From NCBI RefSeq assembly GCF_047496725.1, contig NC_132976.1:5602501-5666500 (forward strand): 64,000 bases of DNA, in the 5' to 3' direction. Numbering within the stretch: the stretch's first letter is position 1; every line of letters starts with the position of its first letter. The notes beneath the pieces are model-generated. The model had not been told where the DNA came from. It did no database searches and worked only from the letters and a program-made list of their open reading frames with translations. Shown piece after piece: positions 17,971 to 29,900 of the stretch. This stretch comes from Anoplolepis gracilipes (taxonomy: Eukaryota; Arthropoda; Insecta; Hymenoptera; Formicidae). Both the position numbers and the translations under genes were made by a program.

Positions 17971-20900
17971 CTAATGTAATAATTCAATAGTCCATTCTTC
18001 TCCCATATTTACAGCTGGTCTACGTATTGTTAATACATTGTTATGTGGATTATATGTAGTTTCCAAAGTTACTCTTCCCATACCTGTAAAAAAGTGTATA
18101 TACATATATATTAATATAGAGTTGTTACAAAATTGTACTATCATACTTAAATCTGATTACTCACTGTGAGAGTCCAATTGGGCAGACTTAATTCCTTGTG
18201 GTGGATTAGCTATGTCTATTCTTTCTAACCAGCTTTCTGTCTCATACGAAGCTAATTTATCTATTAGAGTTGAAGATATTTTATTGTTGTCCAACGTTAT
18301 TCTTAGATATAAATATTTTCCATGGCGATATTGAAAGCTTGTTTCATCATCGATATAAAGATTACCGCTAGCTTTACCATTACTATCAGCGATTACTATC
18401 AGAGTGTAGGGATCATTTTTCATAGCAACTGTGCTACGTCGTATCCTCATTTTTCGTGAGACGATAGAACCACTTCTTTGGAACACAGGAATCTTATAGA
18501 TCGTTACTGGTATTTTAACGAATCCAGTCTTTTGATAAGGTTGCATTGTATCAATATCGTACCAAGTTACTTTGCTTTCTCCTGGGAAATAAACTGCTAC
18601 TTCAGTGGCACCAGATTGAAATACTGGGCGTACAAGTAGAGAATCGCCAACTAGCAAATGATCATCAATAGTAAATGTTTCCGATTCCGACGGATAATGC
18701 GCCCATAGAGGACGTATAACGGGTAAACCGTTTATTTCGTGCTCTCTAAAAAGCGTATACCATAATGGCAAATAGGAGTATCGTGATCTGAGTGCTTCGC
18801 GAACTATTTGAGTAGTTTCTTCATTGAATGTCCATGGCTCGCGTCTCTTTGTCTCGATGTGAGAATGTTGACGGAAGAAAGGTAACCATACTGCGGCTTG
18901 ATACCATCTAATGAACAACTCGGAATCTGGATTTTTAAAGAAGCCTCCCACGTCGGCGCCACAGAATGACATTCCGGATATAGCAACTGAGAGACACATG
19001 GGATAACTTACGCGCAGATGACTCCACTCAGCCATATTGTCGCCAGTCCACATTGTCGCGTAGCGTTGCGATCCAGCGAAGAATGATCTCGTTAAAACAA
19101 AAGGTCTCAAGGAACCGCCCGATCGACGGAATAAAGCTTCGTACGTCGCACGGATATACATATGTCCATTAATATTGTGAACGTCTCTGTGTTCCCAGCC
19201 TCCATGATGGACAAGATCCTTGAGCGCAGTTATTTCAGGTCCATTAAACACACTTGGTTCATTCATATCATTCCAAATATAAACGTCGTTAGTGGTACCA
19301 TGGAATTTATCTAAACTATACAAGCCAATATAGTACTCGATAACTTTTGGATCGAAAAAGTCCAAATATGACGAGGATCCTGGCCAACACCAACCCTCGT
19401 AATCTTTTCCATCTCTGTTTTTAATGTAATAACCCAAATTGGTTGCATCATTATGTAAAAAGTAATTACTATCGCGTTTAATATGAGGATCGATGATGAC
19501 CACTAATTTTCTGCCTTTGGCAGTAAGATTGTGTACCATGTCAAGAGGATTTGGGAATTTACGTGAATCCCATGTAAAATATTTTTTGTTATCGGTATAT
19601 TCAATATCGAGCCATATAGCTTCCAATGGAATATCATGCGTATCGAAACTTTCAGCAATTGTTGCAACATCATCTTGATCATTGTAATTCCAACGAGATT
19701 GTTGATATCCAAGAGCAAACATCTAAAACAAGTTTTAAGAAAAACTGTAAGTTTTGATTTATAATTATTTCTTTCACAACATAGCTTAAAAAGATATATA
19801 TTTTATATTTATAATATTTATTTCATATACCTGCGGTAAAGGAGCTGTGCCAGTCAGGACAGTGTATTGTTTAAAAACATCAAGTGGCTTTGGACCCAAC
19901 ATGAAGAATACATCAATCACTCCAGATTCTGATATGAAATGAGCATCCACCTGGGATTTCTTAGTAGATCCAGATACAAAATTAACAATGCTTTCTACAA
20001 CATTGTTGTCTGCACTTGATAAAATATCAATCCAAGTTTCTGCTGTATTGTGCCAGAAAACACCTGATGATCTTTCCTTTCTGAAATATATTAATGCAAA
20101 TAAATATGTATATTGTATAAGTATATAAATTTTATAAATATATTCTCCTGAATCTCTTAAATGTTATTAATTTATATGATAGATTCTTACCCATGAGCAT
20201 AAAGAACTGGAATGGCACCATACAAAGCCATACGTTCGTTTGTTTCATATTCAAACACATCTAGATTATATAGTCTATATGGATCGGAAGATTTAGTCGA
20301 TTGTAAAGCTAGTGAATCAGCATGTTCTGGCACACCATAAGCATGCTCCGATCCAGGAAAACTGAAATCCATGGCAACAGCTTCGGGACCAAATGGTTTT
20401 GCATCATGATGTTCCTTAAAGTTTTCTTCCCAAGCACCAGGATCATTATCAGCGCCATCACCAGGGTATGTAGTATTATTTATTTCTGTACCTTCAGCAT
20501 TTTCATCTTGTTCTGATCTATAACAGATACATATAACAATATACATATACATATATATATATATATATATATAAATACATACACACACATATATATATAA
20601 TTTATTACTATATTATTCTATACAAAAGCTTTCAATGCAATAATTATCCTCTAGCAATAAATACCTTACTGGTTTGGTACGTAAATGTTCAAATCTCATA
20701 AGACCACGAGCATTTGCTGATATTGTTAAAACATCTTGAGAGTATAGGTCTACTTTAAATGGATTAATATATAAAACAGCTTTGTTTTCACCCTTTACTA
20801 CAGTTATGCTTTCAGCTGTTTTTTCTACAGAATTTAATTTTGTTGTTTGTGGCTGATCTTGAAGAGCATATTCATTTTCATATCTGCGATGCAGTGGGTT

Positions 20901-21774
20901 TTTTTCATTGATATGCAATCTAAATGTATTTTCTTTTAATGAAGTAAGTTGAACCACATAGGAGACACCAGTATCTTTGTTAAATAAATCTATGGTAACC
21001 ATAGATTCATTTTGAATAAGAGTATTTGGTAAAAGCTGGTATGGTGTTTTTCCAGGCTCTACTTTCCTGCATCGTCTATAAGAAATAAAACAAAAGTTTA
21101 CATCTGTCTCTCAAATGACAATACTTACAAAAATAGCTATTTCTTACCGGCAGAAACTGCTTTGATCGCATCTTTTGAAATTGTCTCTATTAACTGCATC
21201 GACAAGGAATAGTGAATAGAGTAATATTAAAAATGGAGCTAACCTGAAAGGTTTAAAGCACAAAATAAATTAAATATTTGCTAAAATATAATACAGTATA
21301 TTTTACATTAATCATATATATTATGATAAAACAAAATTATGTTTATTGGCGAATATTACATGGTATGTACTATGTTATATTAGACTATATGACAATTTGA
21401 GATGAAATACTGCCGGAAACGCAACCACGCAACAGATTATATAGTAGTAATGACGTAAAATTGTGAAATTCCATCCCATATAGATACCATATAGATATTC
21501 CTTCAGACGATAGATTAGATTAAATCCGGCATGATAATTCATTGAAAAAAACCTACTTATATCAGAAATAAGATATTGCGGAAAGAGACACGTAGACGAT
21601 ATTAACCAAAGGACCAAAATCCATGAAGTTAGACTTAAAAAAAACCCAGCAAAATTGCTATGCTAATTGGAAAATGACACGAGTAGATGATTTCTGTATG
21701 CCCGCGATAAATGCTTTATCATGTGAAGATTAAAAAGCCGAAAATAAGTCAACTCACCGCACATATGAAGCCAT
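17971..21774 (-). CDS. GANAB: Neutral alpha-glucosidase AB (ER glucosidase II alpha subunit, GH31), 7 coding exons
   Basis: This is the catalytic subunit of ER glucosidase II, which trims the two inner glucoses of N-glycans in the calnexin/calreticulin cycle. Exons (5' to 3'): 21758-21774, 21148-21243, 20665-21075, 20191-20517, 19831-20080, 18165-19722, 17971-18083. They total 2772 nt (923 aa), with frame kept throughout. The signal peptide is at residues 1-22 (hydrophobic [16 protein letters not shown]). It is followed by the conserved [16 protein letters not shown], with the FCR/RCR join made across an intron. The GH31 barrel includes WLDIEYTD, the nucleophile D519 in IWNDMNEP and the acid/base D595 in WTGDNMAEW, then GADVGGFF. 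The large exon 18165-19722 holds the whole catalytic domain. The donor of exon 3 is ambiguous: gtaagg at 20669 breaks the frame with the next exon, while gtattt just downstream (exon edge 20665) keeps it, so I chose the latter. No ER-retention tail is expected; the beta subunit provides it. Confidence 0.95.
21244..21757 (-). other. First intron of the glucosidase II alpha gene
   Basis: A 514-bp intron splits the signal-peptide codons, with the first exon ending GTG CG|gtgagt. There is nothing else to report in it. The open frame at 21375-21617 has no recognisable similarity. Confidence 0.6.
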
Positions 21775-22430
21775 ATTTGAGAAGAATTAATTACTACTAC
21801 ATCACTTTCGCGCTAACTCTCGTGACATCGTACAAGATTGATTTTACAGATGGCGTGACGTGATCCTTTGTCAAAGGTCGAATGTCGAATTTGATCGAAT
21901 TTCACGCGCATATCACTATTTTTTGCTAATAACTTATAATATATAATTTTCAAGTTTCTGTCTAAATTAGAGGTATTTATGATAAATTATTTTCTAACAC
22001 ATTTACAAGTATTTTTATCATACATTTCATCAAGAAAAGAATGTTATATATCGATTATTAAAAGTCATTTATTAAAGCATATAATTTTTTCAGTAATCTG
22101 TAAAACTAATGATTATATAACCTTGCTTTGTTAATTATAAAAATTCAATCTTATCTATGCATTTGATATCTGACAATATGTTGTTTTTTTTTTTTTTTTT
22201 TTTTTTGTTATATTTATGATGATGAATTTTTTATACACTTCTTGATATTTCTTGTTCTTTTACATTATACTTTTCTATATCATATCTATCGAATATTTCA
22301 AGAATTTTATTTCTATGGCGTATTTTGAGATTTATTAGATTATATAACATTATTTTTAATATCGAAAAGTATTTTCTGCAAATTACTGCAATAAATTCAT
22401 ATTTTTAATCATTTCTAATACATATCTGTT
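21775..22430. other. Upstream flank of the glucosidase gene with a poly-T tract
   Basis: The first 130 bp upstream of the glucosidase start (21775-21905) are relatively CpG-rich and should hold its promoter and 5' UTR. The remainder is AT-rich, with a T-homopolymer at 22184-22206. No gene is visible. Confidence 0.45.
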
Positions 22431-22930
22431 AGAATATTTTAAATGTTATTTTTACATTGAATAATTATTGCGACGAAGTGTGCGGCTTCGATACTTCGAT
22501 AGTTTCGATATTTCGATATTTCGAGAATCGCAATGTATCGCTCTTTGCTAAGTAATTCGCGGTCAATCGTAACGCGGCGGCGGACTACGAGGTCATTATC
22601 AGATCGCTTCGTATATTTTTCGCGATTATTTCCGTCTAAAAGTGAGTGCGGCATGCGAAGCATTATTAAAAGTATCGCGAATAAAGTGTTTATCTTATAT
22701 ATGAGATGTACAATCGGTATTTATCGTTTCGAAAATGGTATAATCTGACATTTCGAATCATGGTCGGTCATAGAATGTATCGCGACGGATCGCTATTTAT
22801 TTTTGCGGTTATTTACTGTTACAAACGAACGTTTCGCGCGCGATAAATTATCATAAAGTATCGGATATTCGCCGTAATCGTGTCATAAATTACTGTATGT
22901 CAGTGTTGCGATTTTGATATCGATAATATA
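22431..22930 (+). promoter_or_regulatory. CpG-rich promoter-like patch with TATCGATA site
   Basis: Between AT-rich flanks, this segment is markedly CpG-rich. It contains a cluster of four to five short TTCGATA/TTCGATAT-type repeats at about 22488-22530 and a perfect TATCGATA (DREF/DRE-type site) at 22918-22925. It lies 0.7 kb upstream of the divergent glucosidase gene and 0.35 kb upstream of a splice-bounded non-coding exon on the plus strand. The composition and motifs are observed; promoter activity is inferred. Confidence 0.35.
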
Positions 22931-23272
22931 TCGTGTTTTCATGTATGTTAAATTACACATAATTGTAATCTTTTTCGTGTATATTTCGTGCCATTATTTT
23001 CTTATTAAAGTGCTAAGTTTGAAAATTTACAATGGTACACAATTTGTTATGTATACAAGGTATATACATATTGTCCTATAATCTCTATATTAATATTATT
23101 TAAATCAATACATATAATATATATATTTCTTTTTTTTCTTTACAAGGAAATATTATTATATTCAGTTTAATAAATTAAAAAAAAAATTTACGCGCATAAA
23201 TATATCTATTGTATTATAGCTATTGTGTAATATATACATAATGTAATAAAACATGTATAATTTATTTAACAG

Positions 23273-23373
23273 GTTTCTGATGTTACTGCATTGATATCCT
23301 GATACTAACATCACGACTCTGACATCCTTGATGCTGGTTCCACATCAGAATATCAAAAAGGAGGAAACTTTAG
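23273..23373 (+). ncRNA. Candidate non-coding exon (lncRNA or 5' UTR)
   Basis: A 101-nt segment is bounded by a good acceptor (tttatttaacag|GTTTCT) and a near-consensus donor (TTTAG|gtaagt). Its composition is clearly less AT-rich than both flanks, as expected for an exon. All three plus-strand frames contain stop codons, so it cannot be an internal coding exon. No plus-strand coding gene follows in the window, so it is either part of a long non-coding RNA starting in the CpG-rich patch upstream or a 5' UTR exon of something not recognised. This rests on splice signals only. Confidence 0.35.
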
Positions 23374-23688
23374 GTAAGTTTATTTTCTGGTAAATTTTAA
23401 ATAAAAAATTATCACAGCTTTTATCAATGCATTTTATTGCATTAGTACGAAAAAAGAAAGAAGTTACAAATATACATGTTTAACGTTTTGCTCTTTTAAC
23501 TTATTCAATGAGAAATAACTTATTTCACTTAGAAATTTTTTATACTACTTTTGGCAGTTCTTTTTTTAAAATTGTATATAAAAAGAATGGATTACATAAT
23601 ACATTATTTATTAAATAGACACTATTTAACATAAATAAAAGCTTATACTTACTGTAACAGGTTATTGGTGCCTTTAGCAAAGATTATT

Positions 23689-23692
<4 letters not shown>

Positions 23693-23743
<51 letters not shown>
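23693..23743. repeat. (TA)n microsatellite
   Basis: An uninterrupted TA dinucleotide run of about 50 bp in intergenic DNA. Confidence 0.9.
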
Positions 23744-23748
<5 letters not shown>

Positions 23749-24807
23749 TCATTATTTAATAAATATTCAAATTATCTAAATTGAATAGTTTAATAAATAT
23801 TCTAAATCTAAATTCTATAAATTAAATAAAAAAGATATTTTCATAGGCATCTTTATTATTTTGTATATACTTACATATTTTAAACAAATTTTTATATTTT
23901 TAATTTTATTCACAATAACAAAAATGATATTAAAATGCCAAAAGGTATATATTATAAAAGAAATATTAAAAAATGTTTAAAATGTTTAATATTAGTAATG
24001 TATATATATATATATATAATATAGTCAGTAATTAATAATATAATATAAACGATAACATACATTAATGAAAGGTAAGTGATTGTGATATGATAAATAATAA
24101 ATTAGGCCATATTTTTACTTAACATCGCACATTCAATTTATTAGAATTAGAAGAGTAATGCATTCATTCGGCAGGGAAAATACAGTCCTATAATAATTAT
24201 ATATTATAGATTATAGAAGTTTGGCACTCTGATCAGTTCACTTTTGGTGGATGTAAAAAAGCCTAACGGTTCGTTTCTAGTATATTCATGAATCAACGAA
24301 CGGGTGTCTCTGTCTCTCTCGATAAAATGTTTGTAATTAGAATCTATTAATGCATATGCTATATGAATCCATGGAACGGTACATTCTACGTAGTAGTGTA
24401 CGCATTATAATATATATATATCGTTATGATCGCTATAATCAACATTCACGTTAAACTGTTTTATTAGATACGCTTCTAAGATTTTAAGGAAATTGCCGTT
24501 AATCCACTTTCGGCCAGACATTCGCCCGTAAAAAAAGTAAGAAAAAAAATTTCTTCTTTGTTAATACATCGTAGTTTTACAGTCAATTTGAGCCAGTAAA
24601 AAACTTGCTTTTTTTCTTTTGAAAGAGAGGTCTCAAATTACTAGTAGCAATAAAGTAAGGAAGCACAATGTATCTAAGTCTGACAATAAGTGATATTTTG
24701 ATAAAAAGGTCGCTATCTCTTTCATAATACTCATTATTATGTATATTATTAACATGTAGAAGATTTTATATAACCGTATAATTTTAATATAAGAGAACAA
24801 TTCAATT

Positions 24808-24942
24808 AATTTACATGAATTATAAATTTTATTGCTTATTCGGTCTGATTAATTTGCATGAATTATAAATTTTACTGCTTATTTAATCTGATTAATTTAC
24901 ATGAATTATAAATTTGACTGCTTATTCGGTCTGATTAATTTA
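24808..24942. repeat. Tandem repeat, 43-bp unit, about 3.1 copies
   Basis: Three near-identical 43-bp units start at 24808, 24851 and 24894. Each begins AATTTACATGAATTATAAAT (or with G for A at one site) and ends near TCTGATT. The units differ by only a few substitutions, such as ATTCGG versus ATTTAA before TCTGATT. The array ends with a partial fourth copy. Confidence 0.85.
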
Positions 24943-26359
24943 TTCGATATTTATAACAATTTGAGCGACATTGATAATATTAACATAATATTTTTGTTTA
25001 TATATCGTTAATATAGTTTTTATAACAATATTTAACGCGTTTAATTTTAATTCTCTCCATGATTTTTCTGTATATAATTATTTTTCTAAACTAAACGAGA
25101 ATTTAGTGCGGTTCTATAGTGTTTACACTCGACATTGGCCGGAAGCGGATCTGTTGAGGTTACCATGAGTTTGCGCAAGAGTAACGTAACGTAACGTAAA
25201 ATTCTTTTTAAAAATCAACGAACTCGTCAACATACACCTTCGTAACAAATTTCTTTAACAGTAAGATACTGAAATCGCGCACGCACAACCCCGTTCATCG
25301 CTTATGAATTACGAACTCGCTGCGCGTCAACGTTTCGTAGTAGGAAAGATCTATTCTCGTACTCGTATAAAAAACGGCTTATAGATTTCGAGCGTTACTG
25401 ATAATTCGCATTTAAGATTAAATAATTATATTATTTGACGGTAATGTAATAATTTGTCGCTCGCTACAGAGAAAAAAACGGATAAGAATTATGAAAATTT
25501 CATAGGTGAAATTCTATATAATTTAAAGATAATTATTGCGATGAAAAAAACTGAAAAAAGTTATTATTAGCGGAAATAACGCTATCAATTAATAATTACT
25601 TGATCTACTACTAATTTATAATATCATTCGACAACTTTTTATTCTTTTAATGAAATAATTCAATACATTATATTTTATATTATTTCATAAAGCTAAAATC
25701 CGCGATATTGCATTGTTACAAAAAGGTTGTTTCGACGACTTTTTTTTACATATGTTTCGAACAAATATTAACTGGCATTTTACGTTTACTTGCACGATAC
25801 GAGCAACATTGACATAGTGGGAATAACGATAGAATAAAATGACCATATGGGAGATCTGTATTGGAGGGAAATAAAAGTTTAACTTGGACAATATACGGCG
25901 GTATAAAAGGATATGTCCACACAAACTCGAATACAGTTAGTATAAATGCATTCATTTGCGTCAAGTGACATTTGCTGTAATGTCAGTGACAAGTAACAGG
26001 AAACATACAAATGTTCGATTACATTGTATCGCGCAATTTGATTATCTTACGATGCAATGTCACAAAATTGTCGTATTATCCTGATTACTTGTTTCTATTT
26101 TCTTTGTCTATAACTTAAGACAGAGCGAAAGTTCCGCTTTTTTTAAGTCTTATGCTTTGATTTTATCTGAAATGTATGACAGCAAAAATCGATAAATGCC
26201 ATTTTTATGTCATATAACAATCTTATTAATCTAAATTTACAAAAAGTGTAAAAATGGAAGGAGATGAAGGAACATAAAAGCTGTTATACGAATTTTATGA
26301 AAATCTGCACTCTAAAACGAGCCAGTAAATCGACGAATCTTTTGCTTAGACCGGGATTG

Positions 26360-26978
26360 AATTTATTGCAAAAGTCTTTAATGAATAATCGATCTTTTTA
26401 ATGATCGAATTTATTTCGATCCGCCGGAAGGAAGGGACATAGAATTACTGTAGATATACGAAAAATCGACGTATTGTGATTAGTGGAAAAAATGTCAGCA
26501 GAGTCAGACATCTTTCAGGCACATTGAGCTCGTGATAGCGGCGATAGTCGTGACATTCAAGGAGATCTAGTTTCCTGTTTATACCGTTTTAGGCTATAAT
26601 AATACACGAGACACTGCGAACTATTCCGGATCAGGAATTATCGATAATTCTCGATCGTTTTCGATCCGTAAATCTCATCTGTAAACAGTCAAGGAGTTTC
26701 TTCGCTTTTTTCAATTATCGGATGCACCGAAACACATGCCGACGGTTACTATAAATTCTCGCCACAACATCGAATGTCATCTCACTATTACTTGATGCAT
26801 ATGTCTGGCGCGATGATCTCAAATCTCGACGAACGATTTCCATAAATTCCGTCGCAGAATTCACTTTCCTTAGGCACATTTAAGTCCGTGATATCCACGA
26901 TAGTCTCGATTCTCGCATGAAACACGCCAGAAGACGCTACGGTTTTTTTCGCGTAAACCGCAACGTGTTTCTCTCCTG
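26360..26978 (-). promoter_or_regulatory. kon: Probable kon 3' UTR and poly(A) signals
   Basis: Downstream of the kon stop codon (26979-26981), the sequence stays exon-like in composition for about 500 bp. Candidate AATAAA signals on the minus strand (TTTATT on plus) lie at 26410-26415 and 26362-26367. The extent is inferred from composition and signals only. Confidence 0.4.
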
Positions 26979-29900
26979 CTAGACCCAGTACTGGTCCCTC
27001 CTCAGCAACGGGTTCTTCTTGGTCCTTTGAGTTGTGGCCGACTGGCAAGGTAAATCGGAAGTATCGAAACTACTCCACTCGTCGCCATCCGCCACCCCAT
27101 AGGGATACCTAGCGGATACGTCGACTTCTGAGCCGCTTTCCAGAGGACTCAAGGGTATCACTTTACACTGGGGTAACGTTGAGGGCAACACCGGCAAAGG
27201 TGTGCTGGCCGTTACACTATTGTGATCGTTACCGAAAGGTTTCAAATGCGGAGTAGTAGGCATCAAATGATCCGGCGGTCTAGGAAGCGGCATCACGCCG
27301 ACAGCGGGAGTGGTTTCCAATTTCTCCTCTTCAGCGTGCTTGTATCTGTTATGCCGGCATCTGATCGTGATAATTACAACCACGCCGAGAAGAAATACGC
27401 CGAGCAACATGCCGAGAATCAGTAGATAATCATTGCTCATATTCGGTGCGATCGCCATCTCGCCTTCGTGACCGACCGGATCCATCGGACCGCCTAGAGT
27501 GATATTGTCGTCGTCTATGTCGAGCTTGATGCGAAATTCAAAATCACCTACGGCTGGCTGAAAGATGGACGCTGCAAGAATGAAACTGAAACTATCCGTA
27601 ACGCCGTCCATCGACGGTATTTTTCTGCATACCAAATATATCACTCCGGAGATAATTTCCTGATGCGAGAAACGTGTCACTTCTCGTTCACGCGTACCTC
27701 TCTTCTCGCCGGACGATGAGGAACTTCTGATAATTCTTTTGATCTTGGCGTACTTCGGTTTCTTCAGGATTGTGTAAAACGGGTTGCTCGTCGTTAACTT
27801 GGCCAAGGGAGTTGCATCTAGATGTTGTAAAGTTATTCGAGTCTTTTCGCCCGCCAACGCCGTCAACGGATTCATGATAATGAGAGGCGTAACTTTGATC
27901 TCGACATGTATATGTTTTTGCACGAAGCCGCTCAGTCGCGCCGACAATTCCAAACTATCATTTGGCACCGTCATATCCGTCTGCATAAACACCACGCTCT
28001 TTGACAATAGATCGGTCTGCTTGAACATTGTCGCTGCGCCGTCTCGCACATACAATACTCCGTATTTCGGATGTGTCGTAATTTCGTATATCACTAGGTC
28101 TTGACGCGCATTTGTATCGAGCTTTAGATCGTTCTCGGAGATGGGCGCCACGTTCGAGCCTTGCTGCAAGCTCACCGGACCGGGCACCGTCACATTCAGT
28201 CGTATAGGCAAAACTTGGACATTGAAGACGGTATAAATCGGACTGTAACCACCATCCCAAACCCTGAAGTAGAAAGAAGCGGCTTGTAGCGTTCCATTAT
28301 GCTCGTATACCACTCGATTAGAATCTACGTCGTACTGGCTGAATTTGTCAACCTGGTGTACCTCCGACGTGTTCTGATTGAAAGGTAATAGCAGTAATCT
28401 GCCAAATGTCGGTCCGGAAATCACGTCATACATGATATCTTGTGGTGGAGTATCGGGATCGACGGTCAAAAGATTTTCCCGAGTAATGGTCTGATTTTGA
28501 TTCTGCACCACTGTGATGTGCGGAGTGTTGGTGACAAGTTTGAAAGGCTGATCGTTAATCGGCTCGATGATGACGGGAACACTGGTGTTGCAAAGTAACA
28601 CATGACCGGGTATTAAATACAAGGAGAAATAAATGCGATCTTCCAGAGTATCCGAATGGTCGTGGTAATAAGCGATTTTTCCACCTTCGATTTGCGGTTG
28701 CATAAAGGTGGTCACATTCAAATCCGGTAAAAGCATCACGTGCCCGTGACTAGGCTGGTGAACTAATTTCGATAATACCGTCGGATTCTCGATTCCGGCG
28801 TTGATCTGTAGAAACGACACGATGCCGCTAATGTTCATAACAACTTCGGCGGAACCACCCTCTACGACTCTGACGGTTTTTACGTAAATATATCGGTCCA
28901 GGCCGCCGCTCGAAACTGATATATCTATTTGGAAAATCTGCGACACATATAAATATTGTTAAAAATAAATAATAACACAATTAATAAATAAATAATAATA
29001 CATAAATAAATAAAAATTACAATCTTTAATTAAAAGTTATTAAAAATGTTAAATTTCTTAACTTACTCGAAGCATATAATTAATGTTTTTTGCTACTTAT
29101 GAAACGCTATAGATGATATAATATTTATGAATAATAAAGATTAAATATTTAATTATATTCTCTATACCTGATTTGTTAAAATTCCAGCGAAATGTGTTTC
29201 GACGTCAAACGTGAAAGAGTCATTGGCCGCGAGATCCATGAATTGCTTGGTGTGCTCATAAATCACTTTACTATTGTTTATATCTTTCTGAGTAAATCGC
29301 TCGACCTCGAGCCATATCCCTTCACTTGTCTCCATTATAACTTTTCCCAAATGAGGTCCGTTTCGCACAATATATCTAATCTCCCTCGCTTCGTCGGAAC
29401 ATGTCGTTAATAAAAGTTTGTCTGATATTAATTTCTTAGTAAGAGGAAAGACATTAAGGGGCATATTGTGTTCAATGTTTAGACGAACTGGCTTCGTGGT
29501 AATTAAGATTGTGTAAAATTCCGTCGTGTGCACACCATCGCTTAATACAAAGTTAAATTCGCCATCAGTTCCGTCTGAAAAAAAACAACGCACATTTTAA
29601 TTTCTTTGTATTAAAATTTGCAATTTTATTAAAAGAAAAAGTTTTATTAAAATTTCATTAATTAAAAGAATATTGATATATTGAATATTGATGTTTAACT
29701 TGATTTCCTAAAATTATTTCCATATAAAAAATAGTTTAAAAAAATCATTTATTCATTATTTCATACATTTTAATATTAAATTAATTAACCATTTTTACTA
29801 AAAAATTACATTTATAAATTAATCAAAATTAATCTTATAATTATTATTAGTACATATTTTACATTATATTTATATATTGTAAAAGTAGTTAGAAATTAGC

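Larger units (their letters stand above)
23374..26440. other. Intergenic region between glucosidase II alpha and kon
   Basis: AT-rich with (TA)n at about 23693-23743, a (TA)n tract near 24000-24018, a 43-bp tandem repeat at 24808-24942, a short GTAAC pentamer array at about 25182-25198 and a moderately CpG-rich block around 25100-25400. The open frames at 25685-25964 (minus) are not recognisable. I see no supported gene. Confidence 0.5.

Noticed and set aside
26788..27048. 86-codon frame overlapping the end of kon in another frame
   Set aside because: It is a frame-shifted reading of the last kon exon and 3' UTR. The QYWV terminus in the true frame is a strong conserved end, so this is a shadow.
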